From the NCBI RefSeq assembly GCF_000245335.1, contig NZ_JH600286.1, forward strand, positions 124,001-188,000: DNA of 64,000 nt, written 5' to 3'. Below the pieces are notes generated by a model. The model had not been told where the DNA came from and ran no database searches. It saw nothing but the letters and a program-made list of their open reading frames with translations. Positions 1 through 9,753 of the stretch are shown piece after piece. Position 1 is the first letter of the stretch. Each line of letters opens with the position of its first letter. The DNA comes from Bacillus mojavensis RO-H-1 = KCTC 3706 (GTDB lineage Bacteria > Bacillota > Bacilli > Bacillales > Bacillaceae). A program made the translations under genes and the position numbers.

Positions 1-1
1 T

Positions 2-238
2 TCAGGTGACCAGAAACAGACATTTTCAGAAATGATAGAACGGTTTTTCTCATTACCCGACCGGTCTTCCAGAATGAATATAGTAAAACAAATTGACCGT
101 CAGCTTATAGGGAGTTTTAGCGCGATACCGCTGTATCAAAATGTGCTTGAGGTAGCATCGAGTGAGACTGTTGAGGATCTCATGCTGGATGAAGAGGGGT
201 GGATTGATTTTTACTCTGTATGGCTGTCAAAGGAGTGA
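2..238 (+). CDS. yhjP: C-terminal end of a YhjP-like regulator with a solute-binding domain (partial)
   Basis: The frame is open from base 2 and stops at 236-238, so only the last 78 codons are present. The text around IPLYQN and the closing WIDFYSVWLS fit the C-terminal lobe of family 5 peptide-binding domains, which the SgrR-like regulator YhjP carries behind a DNA-binding domain. The DNA-binding part lies outside the window. It faces yhjQ convergently; between them AGAGGG and CCCTCT could form a weak terminator stem. The assignment rests mainly on synteny with yhjQ in the B. subtilis group; the sequence alone would only support a solute-binding-type C-terminus. Confidence 0.6.
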   Translation, partial: SGDQKQTFSEMIERFFSLPDRSSRMNIVKQIDRQLIGSFSAIPLYQNVLEVASSETVEDLMLDEEGWIDFYSVWLSKE

Positions 239-272
239 AGAGGGCTCTCATTTGACCCCTCTCATGCTTCTG

Positions 273-587
273 TTACGCAGCCATGCTGCGGCAGAGCTCA
301 GCGCAGGCAAAGCAAGACTTCGCACACGCTTGGCAATGATCATGATCATGCTTTTCGCATTCAGTGCCGCAGGCTTCACAAATATCGGCGCAAAGTGCGC
401 AAATTTCTTTCATAAAGGGGCTGTCCGTTTGCATGGCTTTCACTGCCAGCGCGCAAATATCCGCACATTCCCTGTCAAGCCGGATGCAGCCGCTCAGATC
501 GTGGTGTGCACTTTCTGCCAAACATTTTGTGAAACAATGGTTGCAAGCTTCCATACATGTGATACAAGCTTCAATGGTTTGCTGCAT
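273..587 (-). CDS. yhjQ: Cytosolic copper-storage protein of the Csp3/four-helix type
   Basis: The 104-residue protein contains 18 cysteines, mostly as CxxC, CxxxC or similar spacings along predicted amphipathic helices, plus a HDHDH stretch near residues 80-84. There is no signal peptide, so it should be cytosolic. Csp3-type proteins of this length are four-helix bundles whose core is lined with thiolates that bind many Cu(I) ions, and the B. subtilis member is YhjQ. The start is an ATG with GGAGGA seven bases upstream. A copper-type dyad lies about 90-115 bases upstream, consistent with copper-responsive expression. The family assignment is strong; the metal load is inferred from cysteine count. 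Confidence 0.85.
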   Translation of the reverse strand: MQQTIEACITCMEACNHCFTKCLAESAHHDLSGCIRLDRECADICALAVKAMQTDSPFMKEICALCADICEACGTECEKHDHDHCQACAKSCFACAELCRSMAA

Positions 588-673
588 GCTTGATTCCTCC
601 TCATATGTTCGTGTATGATTTTATGTTTCCCGGCTGATGGTAAGAAAAACAGTGGAGTGTGTTTTCGGGGAAG

Positions 674-701
674 GGGTATGTATATATACCCTGATTGGGT
701 A
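674..701 (-). promoter_or_regulatory. Candidate CsoR-type copper operator upstream of yhjQ
   Basis: Two overlapping inverted repeats are visible: GGGTAT-6-ATACCC (674-691) and TACCC-5-GGGTA (687-701), giving three half-sites in 28 bases. CsoR operators of Bacillus are GC-capped dyads of the TACCC...GGGTA kind. The position, upstream of the copper-storage gene yhjQ, suits a promoter-proximal repressor site. Binding by CsoR rather than another metalloregulator is inference. Confidence 0.5.
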
Positions 702-786
702 AATCTAACGTTCATCAGATAGTATAGAAACCAAACATCGTGATTTTGTTCATCCCGTGCGGCGCGCGTAAAGATACCCTTTGCCT

Positions 787-1191
787 TTATATTTGAGGTT
801 CCTCAGCTGCGCGTAAGGAAAAGTCAATGGTTTCCTGATCATCTTTAAAAGCGGCATCAAGTCCTTTTGTAAAAGTGTCCACGCATTCCTCTGTTTGTTT
901 CGGCATGATATGTTTGCGTAATGGCTCCGTATATTACGTAGATGTCGGATCTCAACGCGCCTGATTTCTTCAATTTGTTTTCTGTCCTAAGCAGGGTGGG
1001 CCAGTTCAGCAAGCCTGAGGTAGCAATGAACCGCGCTGAATTCTCCGTTGATGGCCTTCTGAGATTTTAAATGAAAACAGGGTCTTCCCGAGATTGCGCT
1101 GGATAAGGAAAATAGCTGTAATACAAGAGGGTTCAGCTTCAATCTTAAGATATTGGGCTTCTGTAAAAGTATATGTGAGGCCAGGACACAT
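787..1191 (-). pseudogene. yhjR: Decayed yhjR (ferritin-like/spore protein) remnant
   Basis: The coding signal moves through three reading frames on the minus strand. Frame one opens at 1191 (MCPGLTYTFTEAQYLKIEA) and keeps to IQRNLGKTLFSFKISE. After a frame change near 1065 the text continues KAINGEFSAVHCYLRLAELA and HPA, hits a TAG at 989-987, and continues DRKQIEEIRRVEIRHLR. A second frame change near 905-925 leads to FTKGLDAAFKDDQETIDF and a TAA at 789-787. The EIRH motif and helical pattern fit a ferritin-like/rubrerythrin-type protein such as YhjR of about 145 residues. Two indels plus a nonsense codon indicate genuine inactivation rather than a single read error. Confidence 0.7.
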
Positions 1192-1309
1192 GGTGGAGAA
1201 AATCAGCTTCTTATAAGTGAAAAGGCCGTTTTTACCAATAGATCAGATTGGTCATTTTCGTCAATGTTCGATAAAATATAAACAGATAAAAAGAGAGGGG
1301 TCTTCTAAT

Positions 1310-4300
1310 TTGGGAGCAGAGTTTTTAGTAGGCAGGTCCGGGAGTGGAAAAACGAAGCTGATCATCGACAGCATTCAAGATGAACTGCGCCGGGCTCCAT
1401 TCGGGAAACCGATCATTTTTCTAGTCCCGGATCAAATGACGTTTTTAATGGAATACGAGCTTGCTAAAACGCCTGATACGGGCGGCATGATTCGTGCTCA
1501 AGTCTTCAGCTTTTCACGACTGGCCTGGCGCGTCCTCCAGCATACGGGAGGAATGAGCAGGCCGTTTCTTACGAGCACGGGCGTACAGATGCTCCTGCGG
1601 AAGCTCATTGAAGAGCATAAACAGGAGTTTAGAGTCTATCAAAAAGCAAGTGACAAAAGCGGTTTTACCGCACAGGTAGAACGGATGCTGACTGAGTTTA
1701 AGAGATACTGTCTGGAACCGGAAGATATTCGCCGGATGGCGGATAGCGGAACAGCTTCCGAGTATCGAGGGGAACGTGTTTTATCTGAAAAGCTTCATGA
1801 TTTATCGATCCTGTACCAGCAGATGGAAAAAAGCCTTGAAGGTCAGTATCTTCATTCTGAGGATTATTTGACACTATTGGCAGAGCATATCCCGCAGGCG
1901 GAAGATTTGAAAGGGGCACATGTCTATGTAGACGGCTTTTATCAGTTTACACCGCAGGAATTCAGGGTGTTAGAGCAGCTTATGCTTCAGGCAGAGCATA
2001 TCACGTTTTCACTCACAGCGGACAAGCCGTCACATGAGAGGGAGCCGCAGGAACTTGATTTGTTCAGAATGACGGGAAAAACGTATTATCGCCTGCACCA
2101 GACGGCAAAGGAACTGAATCTGGACATCACCTATAAAGAGCTTGATGGATTAAAGCGGCACAAGTACGTACCGGAATTAGCCCATTTGGAAGCACAGTAT
2201 GAAGCGCGTCCGGTTATTCCGTTTGCTGAGAAACAAGAGGCTTTTACCGTGATGCAGGCCGCAAACAGACGAGCAGAGCTGGAAGGTATTGCCCGGGAAA
2301 TCCATAGTCTTGTCAGAGAGAAGGGCTACCGTTACAAGGATGTGGCGATTTTAGCGCGTCAGCCGGAAGACTACAAGGATATGGTCAAGGAAGTATTTGC
2401 AGATTACGAGATTCCTTATTTTATTGACGGGAAAACGTCTATGCTGAACCACCCGTTAGTGGAGTTTATCCGGTCAAGCCTTGATGTATTAAAGGGGAAT
2501 TGGCGTTATGAAGCGGTGTTCCGCTGCGTGAAAACCGAACTGTTATTCCCGCTTAACGAGCCGAAGGCCAAGGTAAGAGAGCAAGTTGATCAGCTGGAGA
2601 ATTACTGTATCGCTTACGGCATCAAAGGCGATCGCTGGACAAAGGGCGACCGTTTCCACTACAGACGTTTTGTGTCGCTAGATGATGAATTTGCGCAGAC
2701 CGATCAAGAAATTGAAATGGAAAACATGCTGAATGACACGCGCGATTGGATTGTTCCGCCGCTGTTCCAGCTGCAGAAACGAATGAAAAAAGCAAAAACG
2801 GTTCAAGAGAAGGCGGAGGCGCTTTACCGTTATTTAGAAGAGACGGATGTGCCGCTGAAGCTGGATCAGGAAAGACAGCGGGCTGAGGAAGACGGCAGAA
2901 TCATTGAAGCACAGCAGCATCAGCAGGCATGGGACGCTGTCATTCAGCTGCTTGAGGAGTTTGTGGAAATGATGGGCGAAGATGAAATTTCTCTTGATTT
3001 GTTTCAGCAGATGATGGAAACCGGTGCAGAGTCACTGACATTCTCTCTCATTCCTCCGGCGCTTGATCAGGTGTTTGTCGGCAATATGGATTTGTCCAGA
3101 ATATACGGTACCTCATGTACCTTTGTGGTTGGGGCAAACGACGGCGTCCTGCCGGCTCGCCCTGATGAAAATGGCGTGCTGTCGGATGATGATCGTGAGT
3201 GGCTGAAGACGATAGGTATTGAGCTTTCCTCCGGCGGGCGGGAGCGTCTGCTTGATGAGCATTTCCTGATCTATATGGCGCTTTCTAGCCCATCTGACCG
3301 CCTTTATGTGACGTATCCGATTGCTGATGCGGAAGGAAAAACGCTTTTGCCGTCGATTGTCATCAAGCGGCTGGAAGAACTGTTTCCGCAGCATCGCGAG
3401 CGTCTATTGACAAATGAACCGGAGCAGGTCAGCGATGAGGAACAGCTTATGTATCTTGTCAATAAAAGCGTGGCGCAATCATACACCGCTAGCCAGCTCA
3501 GATTATGGACGAGGGAATATGAGATCAGCGACGTCTGGTGGAGCGCGTACAATGCGCTGATGAATGAACCTGACAGGCTGGAGTCGAAAAAGCTTTTCTC
3601 AAGCCTGTTTTTCCGCAATGAAGTCAAGCAGCTTGAACGTTCTGTTTCGAGACAGCTCTATGGTGAACGTATTCAAGGGAGCGTGTCGAGGATGGAAACT
3701 TTTAACGCTTGTCCGTTCTCTCATTTTGCGTCCCACGGGCTGCATCTGAAGGAACGTCAATTTTTCAAGCTTGAAGCACCGGATATCGGGCAGCTCTTTC
3801 ATTCCAGTTTAAAACTGATTTCAGACCGGCTTCGTGAGCAAAAAATAGATTGGCGCGACCTAACGAAGGAGCAGTGCGAGCTGTTTTCTTATGACGCGGT
3901 CGAGCGGCTGGCACCGAAGCTGCAAAAAGAAATTCTGCTCAGTTCAAACCGGCATTATTACGTGAAGGAAAAACTGCAAAAAATTGTGACACGCGTGTCC
4001 GGCATTTTAAGCGAGCATGCGAAAGCGAGCGGATTCGTGCCGATCGGGCTTGAGTTGGGCTTTGGCGGAAAGGGCCCGCTCCCGCCGCTTACCTTTAAGC
4101 TGAAAAACGGCTGTACGATGGAGCTCGTCGGGCGGATTGACCGCGTGGATAAAGCGGAAAGCTCTAAAGGCCTGCTCCTCCGAATTGTCGATTATAAATC
4201 CAGTGATAAAGGCCTTGACTTGGCGGAAGTGTATTACGGACTTGCGCTGCAAATGCTGACGTATCTGGATTTATCGATTACACATTCGTTAGACTGGCTA

Positions 4301-4810
4301 GGAATGAAAGCCACGCCGGCCGGGGTTCTGTACTTCCATATTCATGACCCGATGATACAATCGAATCTTCCGCTTGGACTTGATGAGATTGAACAGGAAA
4401 TTTTTAAGAAATTTAAGATGAAGGGCCTCCTCCTCGGTGATCAGGAGGCAATTCGCCTCATGGATACAACCCTTCAAGAAGGAAGATCAAATATCATCAA
4501 TGCGGGCTTGAAGAAAGACGGCTCTCTCAGATCGGATTCAGCAGCAGTCGGTGAAAAAGAATTTGAGCTGTTGACGAAGCATGTGCGCCGCACCTTCCAA
4601 GAAGCAGGCGAGCAAATCACTGACGGGCGCGTATCCATTGAGCCGTATAAAATGAAGAACAAGACACCTTGCACATACTGTGCATTTAAATCAGTATGCC
4701 AATTTGATGAATCATTAGAAGAAAACGAGTATCGTCAGTTAAAGGCCGAAAAGGACAAGACGGTACTTGATTGGATAAAGAAGGAGGCTGATGGCAATGA
4801 ACATTCCTAA
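1310..4810 (+). CDS. addB: AddB subunit of the AddAB helicase-nuclease
   Basis: AddAB resects double-strand breaks and loads recombination at Chi sites, the Bacillus equivalent of RecBCD. The product is 1166 residues. An N-terminal Walker A (GRSGSGKT, residues 8-15) is followed by a helicase-like region without full motifs. The C-terminal RecB-type nuclease has GRIDRVD and VDYKSS and an iron-sulfur staple made by Cys in NACPF plus CTYC...C (Cys1121, 1124, 1130). The start is TTG at 1310 with AGAGGGG about 8 bases upstream; an in-frame ATG at 1217 would add 31 residues unlike the family. The end overlaps addA by 14 bases, implying co-translation. Identification is very secure. Confidence 0.97.
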   Translation: MGAEFLVGRSGSGKTKLIIDSIQDELRRAPFGKPIIFLVPDQMTFLMEYELAKTPDTGGMIRAQVFSFSRLAWRVLQHTGGMSRPFLTSTGVQMLLRKLIEEHKQEFRVYQKASDKSGFTAQVERMLTEFKRYCLEPEDIRRMADSGTASEYRGERVLSEKLHDLSILYQQMEKSLEGQYLHSEDYLTLLAEHIPQAEDLKGAHVYVDGFYQFTPQEFRVLEQLMLQAEHITFSLTADKPSHEREPQELDLFRMTGKTYYRLHQTAKELNLDITYKELDGLKRHKYVPELAHLEAQYEARPVIPFAEKQEAFTVMQAANRRAELEGIAREIHSLVREKGYRYKDVAILARQPEDYKDMVKEVFADYEIPYFIDGKTSMLNHPLVEFIRSSLDVLKGNWRYEAVFRCVKTELLFPLNEPKAKVREQVDQLENYCIAYGIKGDRWTKGDRFHYRRFVSLDDEFAQTDQEIEMENMLNDTRDWIVPPLFQLQKRMKKAKTVQEKAEALYRYLEETDVPLKLDQERQRAEEDGRIIEAQQHQQAWDAVIQLLEEFVEMMGEDEISLDLFQQMMETGAESLTFSLIPPALDQVFVGNMDLSRIYGTSCTFVVGANDGVLPARPDENGVLSDDDREWLKTIGIELSSGGRERLLDEHFLIYMALSSPSDRLYVTYPIADAEGKTLLPSIVIKRLEELFPQHRERLLTNEPEQVSDEEQLMYLVNKSVAQSYTASQLRLWTREYEISDVWWSAYNALMNEPDRLESKKLFSSLFFRNEVKQLERSVSRQLYGERIQGSVSRMETFNACPFSHFASHGLHLKERQFFKLEAPDIGQLFHSSLKLISDRLREQKIDWRDLTKEQCELFSYDAVERLAPKLQKEILLSSNRHYYVKEKLQKIVTRVSGILSEHAKASGFVPIGLELGFGGKGPLPPLTFKLKNGCTMELVGRIDRVDKAESSKGLLLRIVDYKSSDKGLDLAEVYYGLALQMLTYLDLSITHSLDWLGMKATPAGVLYFHIHDPMIQSNLPLGLDEIEQEIFKKFKMKGLLLGDQEAIRLMDTTLQEGRSNIINAGLKKDGSLRSDSAAVGEKEFELLTKHVRRTFQEAGEQITDGRVSIEPYKMKNKTPCTYCAFKSVCQFDESLEENEYRQLKAEKDKTVLDWIKKEADGNEHS

Positions 4811-7800
4811 ACCGGCAGACAGCACATGGACAGATGACCAGTGGAATGCCATCGTCTCAACCGGCCAGGATATCCTTGTGGCAGCGGCGGCAGGATCTGG
4901 TAAAACGGCTGTTCTTGTGGAAAGAATGATCCGAAAAATCACGGCGGAAGAACATCCGATCGATGTAGACCGGCTTCTTGTTGTCACCTTTACAAACGCC
5001 TCAGCTGCAGAGATGAAACACCGGATTGCGGATGCACTGGAAAAAGAGCTGGTAAAACGCCCAGGTTCGCTGCATATCCGTCGCCAGCTGTCTCTATTAA
5101 ACCGGGCCAGCATTTCAACGCTTCATTCGTTTTGCCTGCAGGTGCTGAAAAAATATTACTACCTGATTGATCTTGATCCGGGCTTTCGGATTGCTGATCA
5201 GACAGAAGGCGAACTTCTTGGGGACGAGGTGCTTGATGAGCTGTTTGAGGATGAATATGCAAAGGGCGATAAGGCGTTTTTTGAGCTTGTCGACCGATAC
5301 ACAACTGACCGGCATGACTTAGATCTGCAATATCTCGTGAAACAGGTGTATGAGTATTCCCGTTCCCACCCAGATCCGGAAACATGGCTGAAAAGCTTTG
5401 TTCATTTGTATGATGTAACAGAAAAGAGCGCGATCGGGGAACTGCCGTTTTATCCATATGTCAAAGAAGATATTGCGATGGTGCTGGAGGGAGCAAAGGA
5501 AAAGCTTCAGCGTGCTTTTGAGCTGACAAAAGCGCCGGGCGGACCTGCGCCACGCGCTGAAAATTTTCTCGATGATCTCGCGCAGATTGATGACCTGATT
5601 CAGCATCAGGATGACTTCAATGAACTTTATAAGCGTGTGCCCGCTGTCTCCTTTAAGCGTGCAAAAGCGGTGAAAGGGGACGAGTTTGACCCCGTCTTGC
5701 TTGATGAAGCGACAGACTTGAGAAATGGAGCCAAAAAACTCCTTGAAAAACTCAAAACCGATTACTTCACCAGAAGCCCGGAGCAGCATTTAAAGAGTTT
5801 GGCTGACATGAAGCCTGTCATTGAAACACTCGTACAGCTTGTCATCAGCTACGGGAAACGGTTTGAAGCCGCAAAGCAGGAGAAATCGCTCATTGATTTT
5901 TCTGATTTGGAGCATTATTGCCTGTCCATCTTGACGGCTGTGAACGAAAAGGGTGAACGTGAACCAAGTGAGGCGGCAAGATTTTATCAGGAGCAGTTTC
6001 ATGAGGTGCTCGTCGATGAATATCAGGATACCAACCTGGTGCAGGAATCCATTCTTCAGCTCGTCACAAGCGGGCCGGAAGAGACAGGAAACCTGTTTAT
6101 GGTAGGAGATGTCAAGCAGTCGATTTATCGATTCAGGCTTGCGGAGCCGCTCCTTTTTCTGTCTAAGTACAAACGGTTTACAGAGAGCGGAGAAGGGTCG
6201 GGCCGGAAAATCGACTTGAACAAAAACTTTCGAAGCAGGGCTGATATTTTAGACAGCACAAACTTTTTGTTCAAACAGCTGATGGGCGGCAAAATCGGCG
6301 AGGTCGATTATGATGAACAGGCTGAACTGAAACTCGGCGCGGCGTATCCGGAAAACAATGAAACGGAAACCGAACTGCTGCTGATTGACAAGTCCGAGGA
6401 GACGGACGCAGGAGAGGAAGCGGAAGAGCTGGAAACGGTACAGTTCGAGGCAAAAGCGATCGCCAAGGAAATACGCAAGCTGATCTCATCGCCATTTAAG
6501 GTATATGACGGGAAAACGAAGACACACCGCAATATTCAATACCGCGATATCGTGATTTTGCTCCGATCCATGCCGTGGGCGCCGCAAATCATGGAAGAGC
6601 TGAGAGCTCAGGGCATACCGGTTTACGCCAATTTAACATCAGGCTACTTTGATGCGGTGGAAGTGTCTGTCGTGCTTTCTGTCCTGAAGGTGATTGATAA
6701 CCCGTATCAGGATATTCCGCTTGCTTCCGTTCTGCGTTCACCGATTGTCGGTGCTGACGAGAACGAACTGTCTTTGATCCGGCTTGAAAACAAAAAGGCG
6801 CCGTACTATGAAGCAATGAAAGACTATCTGGCAGCCGGCGACCGAAACGATGAGCTTTATCAAAAGCTGCAAACGTTTTACGGGCATTTGCAAAAATGGC
6901 GCGCATTTTCGAAAAACCATTCGGTGTCCGAGCTGATCTGGGAAGTGTACCGCGACACAAAGTATATGGATTATGTTGGCGGAATGCCGGGCGGAAAACA
7001 GCGGCAGGCTAACTTGCGCGTCCTCTATGACCGGGCACGCCAATATGAATCGACGGCATTTCGCGGCCTGTTTCGTTTCTTGAGGTTTATCGAACGCATG
7101 CAGGAACGCGGCGATGACCTGGGAACGGCGAGAGCGTTAAGCGAACAGGAAGATGTTGTCCGCTTAATGACCATTCACAGCAGCAAAGGGCTCGAATTTC
7201 CAGTCGTCTTCACAGCGGGACTTGGCCGGAATTTCAACATGATGGATCTCAACAAATCCTATCTGCTGGACAAGGAGCTTGGGTTTGGCACGAAATTTAT
7301 CCATCCTGAATGGCGCATCAGCTATCCGACGCTTCCGCTCATCGCGATGAAGAAAAAAATGCGCAGGGAGCTGCTGTCTGAGGAATTGCGTGTGCTCTAT
7401 GTTGCTTTAACGCGGGCAAAGGAGAAGCTGTTTCTTGTAGGCTCATGCAAGGATCACCAGAAACAGCTGGCAAAATGGCAGGCATCGGCATCCCAAGCTG
7501 ACTGGCTCCTGCCGGAATTTGATCGCTATCAGGCGAAAACGTATTTGGATTTCATCGGACCTGCTCTTGTCAGACACAGAGACTTGGAGTCTTTGGCTGA
7601 GGGTGGTGCGGCAGCGGCTTCTGATATATCAGGCCATCCGGCCCGCTTTGCTATTCAAATGATCCATTCATATGATCTGCTTGATGATGAGCTGGAAGAG
7701 AGACTGGAAGAAAAAAGTGAACGTCTTGAAGCGATCCGCCGTGGTGAACCGGTTCCCGGCCCGTTTGCATATGAGGAAAAAGCTCGCGAGCGGCTGGCCT

Positions 7801-8501
7801 GGAAGTATTCGCATCACGAGGTGACACAAATTCGCACGAAGCAGTCTGTGTCTGAGATTAAGAGAAGAAGAGAGTACGAGGACGAATACAGCGGACGGGC
7901 CCCCGTTACACCGGCTGATGGAAGCATTCTGTACAGACGCCCGGCTTTCATGATGAAAAAAGGCCTGACAGCAGCAGAGAAAGGAACAGCTATGCATACG
8001 GTCATGCAGCATATTCCGCTGACACATGTGCCGACGACAGAAGAAGCGGAACGGACAGTGCGGCACCTTTATGAAAAAGAGCTGCTCACCGAAGAACAGC
8101 AATCCGCTATCGATATTGAGGAAATCGTTCAATTTTTCCATACGGAAATTGGCGAAAAACTGATCTGCGCTAAATGGAAGGACCGTGAAGTTCCATTCAG
8201 TTTGGCGCTTCCGGCAAAAGAGATTTATCCTGATGCGAAAGAGGCGGATGAGCCGCTATTGGTGCAGGGGATCATCGATTGTCTCTACGAAACAGAGGAC
8301 GGCTTATATTTGCTGGACTATAAAACAGACCGGATTGAGGGGAAATTCCAGCACGGCTTTGAAGGAGCAGCCCCGATCCTGAAAAAGAGATATGAAACGC
8401 AAATTCAGCTGTATACAAGGGCCGTTGAACAAATTGCTCAAACGAAGGTAAAAGGGTGTGCGCTTTATTTCTTTGACGGAGGGCATATTCTGACTTTATA
8501 A
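4797..8501 (+). CDS. addA: AddA helicase-nuclease subunit
   Basis: This is a superfamily 1 (UvrD/RecB-like) 3'-5' helicase with a C-terminal nuclease; 1234 residues. Walker A is AAGSGKT near residue 31, motif II is DEYQD near 406, and the late helicase motifs include [18 protein letters not shown] and VALTRAK. The nuclease shows GIID (Asp1161) and DYK (1174-1176), followed by a Q..LY motif. The ATG at 4797 is nine bases after AAGGAGG, whereas the ATG two codons earlier is too close. It is translationally linked to addB. A short alanine-rich stretch (GGAAAAS) sits in the linker before ISGHPARF and is likely a neutral variation. Confidence 0.97.
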   Translation: MNIPKPADSTWTDDQWNAIVSTGQDILVAAAAGSGKTAVLVERMIRKITAEEHPIDVDRLLVVTFTNASAAEMKHRIADALEKELVKRPGSLHIRRQLSLLNRASISTLHSFCLQVLKKYYYLIDLDPGFRIADQTEGELLGDEVLDELFEDEYAKGDKAFFELVDRYTTDRHDLDLQYLVKQVYEYSRSHPDPETWLKSFVHLYDVTEKSAIGELPFYPYVKEDIAMVLEGAKEKLQRAFELTKAPGGPAPRAENFLDDLAQIDDLIQHQDDFNELYKRVPAVSFKRAKAVKGDEFDPVLLDEATDLRNGAKKLLEKLKTDYFTRSPEQHLKSLADMKPVIETLVQLVISYGKRFEAAKQEKSLIDFSDLEHYCLSILTAVNEKGEREPSEAARFYQEQFHEVLVDEYQDTNLVQESILQLVTSGPEETGNLFMVGDVKQSIYRFRLAEPLLFLSKYKRFTESGEGSGRKIDLNKNFRSRADILDSTNFLFKQLMGGKIGEVDYDEQAELKLGAAYPENNETETELLLIDKSEETDAGEEAEELETVQFEAKAIAKEIRKLISSPFKVYDGKTKTHRNIQYRDIVILLRSMPWAPQIMEELRAQGIPVYANLTSGYFDAVEVSVVLSVLKVIDNPYQDIPLASVLRSPIVGADENELSLIRLENKKAPYYEAMKDYLAAGDRNDELYQKLQTFYGHLQKWRAFSKNHSVSELIWEVYRDTKYMDYVGGMPGGKQRQANLRVLYDRARQYESTAFRGLFRFLRFIERMQERGDDLGTARALSEQEDVVRLMTIHSSKGLEFPVVFTAGLGRNFNMMDLNKSYLLDKELGFGTKFIHPEWRISYPTLPLIAMKKKMRRELLSEELRVLYVALTRAKEKLFLVGSCKDHQKQLAKWQASASQADWLLPEFDRYQAKTYLDFIGPALVRHRDLESLAEGGAAAASDISGHPARFAIQMIHSYDLLDDELEERLEEKSERLEAIRRGEPVPGPFAYEEKARERLAWKYSHHEVTQIRTKQSVSEIKRRREYEDEYSGRAPVTPADGSILYRRPAFMMKKGLTAAEKGTAMHTVMQHIPLTHVPTTEEAERTVRHLYEKELLTEEQQSAIDIEEIVQFFHTEIGEKLICAKWKDREVPFSLALPAKEIYPDAKEADEPLLVQGIIDCLYETEDGLYLLDYKTDRIEGKFQHGFEGAAPILKKRYETQIQLYTRAVEQIAQTKVKGCALYFFDGGHILTL

Positions 8502-8549
8502 CGAGATCCATAGGCTCCGGGGATTCAGGGACGGAGCGGATCTCGTTTT
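8500..8549 (+). terminator. Nested hairpin between addA and sbcD (attenuator or terminator)
   Basis: Outer arms AACGAGATCC (8500-8509) and GGATCTCGTT (8538-8547) enclose inner arms GCTCCG (8514-8519) and CGGAGC (8532-8537), followed by a short T run. The hairpin begins inside the addA stop codon and ends 12 bases before the sbcD ribosome site. The T run is only four to five bases, so partial termination or mRNA processing is more likely than a full stop. Confidence 0.65.
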
Positions 8550-8574
8550 CTATACAAAAGAGAGGTGAACACAA

Positions 8575-9753
8575 TTGCGGATTTTACATACGGCTGACTG
8601 GCATCTTGGAAAAACCCTTGAAGGAAGAAGCAGGCTGAGTGAACAGGCGGATGTATTGGATGAACTGAATACAATCGTAAAGGAAGAGCAGATTGACGCC
8701 ATTGTGATGGCGGGTGACGCGTTTGATACCGTGAACCCGCCGGCTTTAGCCGAGCAGTTATTCTATGAAAGCCTGTCCGCTCTCAGTGACAGAGGAAAGC
8801 GCCCGATCGTTGTCATTGCCGGAAACCATGATAATCCTGACAGGTTGTCCGCTGCTTCACCACTGACACATGAGAACGGCATTTATTTAATCGGCTATCC
8901 GACAACTGAACCGCTTCATATAGAAGTGCCCTCAGCAGGGGAGCTTTTGGCTGTCGGAGCGCTGGCATACCCGTCTGAGGCAAGGTTAAATGAAGTTCTT
9001 TCCGATACATTTGACGAGAAACTTCTCCGTGATCACTATGATGTGAAAATCAGGCAGGCATTTGAGCAGATCACAAGCCGCTTCCGAAAAGACGCCATAA
9101 AGATTGCCGCCAGCCATATTTATGTTGCGGGCGGCAACCAAACGGACTCGGAGCGGCCGATTGAAGTCGGCGGCGCTTATACGGTGGCCGCTGAAAGCCT
9201 GCCGGCGGAGGCCGCTTACGTGGCGCTCGGCCATTTGCATCGCCCGCAAACAATCAAACGGGCGAGGACGCTCGCGCGGTATTCTGGATCTCCGCTGGCC
9301 TATAGCTTTTCTGAGGCAGGCTACGCCAAATCGGTGACCATTGTAGACGCAAAGCCGGGCGAAGAAGCCTCTTGGCATGAGGTTTTATTATCAAGCGGCA
9401 AGTCTCTTGTAAAATGGAAAGCGGAAAATGGACTAAGCGAGGTATACAGCTGGCTCGATGAAGGCAGGGATCAGAATGCCTGGATTGATCTTGAAATCAG
9501 TGTAACGGACCAGCTGTCACTTGAAGACATTCACAGGCTCAGAAAAGCCCATCCGGGTTTTGTCCATATCAGGCCGGTCTTTGAAGAACAAAACATTGAG
9601 CGCGAACGGATCGAGGTTAAGCATGTGTCCATCGAAGACCGTTTTAAGAAATTTTATGAAAAACAGACAGGCGGCGCAGTGCCGGATGCTGAAATGGTAA
9701 AGCTGTTTTTAGAGCTTGCATCAGGCGCAGAAGATGAGGAGGAAGCAAGATGA
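8575..9753 (+). CDS. sbcD: SbcD (Mre11-type) nuclease subunit
   Basis: SbcD is the manganese-dependent nuclease of the SbcCD complex that opens DNA hairpins and blocked ends. The 392-residue product has the metallophosphoesterase signature in order: TADWHLG, MAGDAFD, GNHDNPDR, ASHIYVAGG and GHLHRPQ, supplying the Asp/His/Asn metal ligands. The start is TTG at 8575, preceded by AGAGGTGA at 8561-8568; the first residues RILHTADWH match the family N-terminus exactly. The stop overlaps the sbcC start by four bases (ATGA), indicating coupled translation. It follows addA by 73 bases that contain a hairpin. Confidence 0.96.
   Translation: MRILHTADWHLGKTLEGRSRLSEQADVLDELNTIVKEEQIDAIVMAGDAFDTVNPPALAEQLFYESLSALSDRGKRPIVVIAGNHDNPDRLSAASPLTHENGIYLIGYPTTEPLHIEVPSAGELLAVGALAYPSEARLNEVLSDTFDEKLLRDHYDVKIRQAFEQITSRFRKDAIKIAASHIYVAGGNQTDSERPIEVGGAYTVAAESLPAEAAYVALGHLHRPQTIKRARTLARYSGSPLAYSFSEAGYAKSVTIVDAKPGEEASWHEVLLSSGKSLVKWKAENGLSEVYSWLDEGRDQNAWIDLEISVTDQLSLEDIHRLRKAHPGFVHIRPVFEEQNIERERIEVKHVSIEDRFKKFYEKQTGGAVPDAEMVKLFLELASGAEDEEEAR

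Noticed and set aside
1217-1309. ATG-started extension of addB by 31 codons
   Set aside because: The added residues are unlike AddB N-termini, the TTG at 1310 has the better ribosome site, and the resulting 1166 residues match the family.
3304-3627. Minus-strand open frame of 107 codons inside addB
   Set aside because: It is the antisense shadow of a conserved gene with no ribosome site or recognisable protein.
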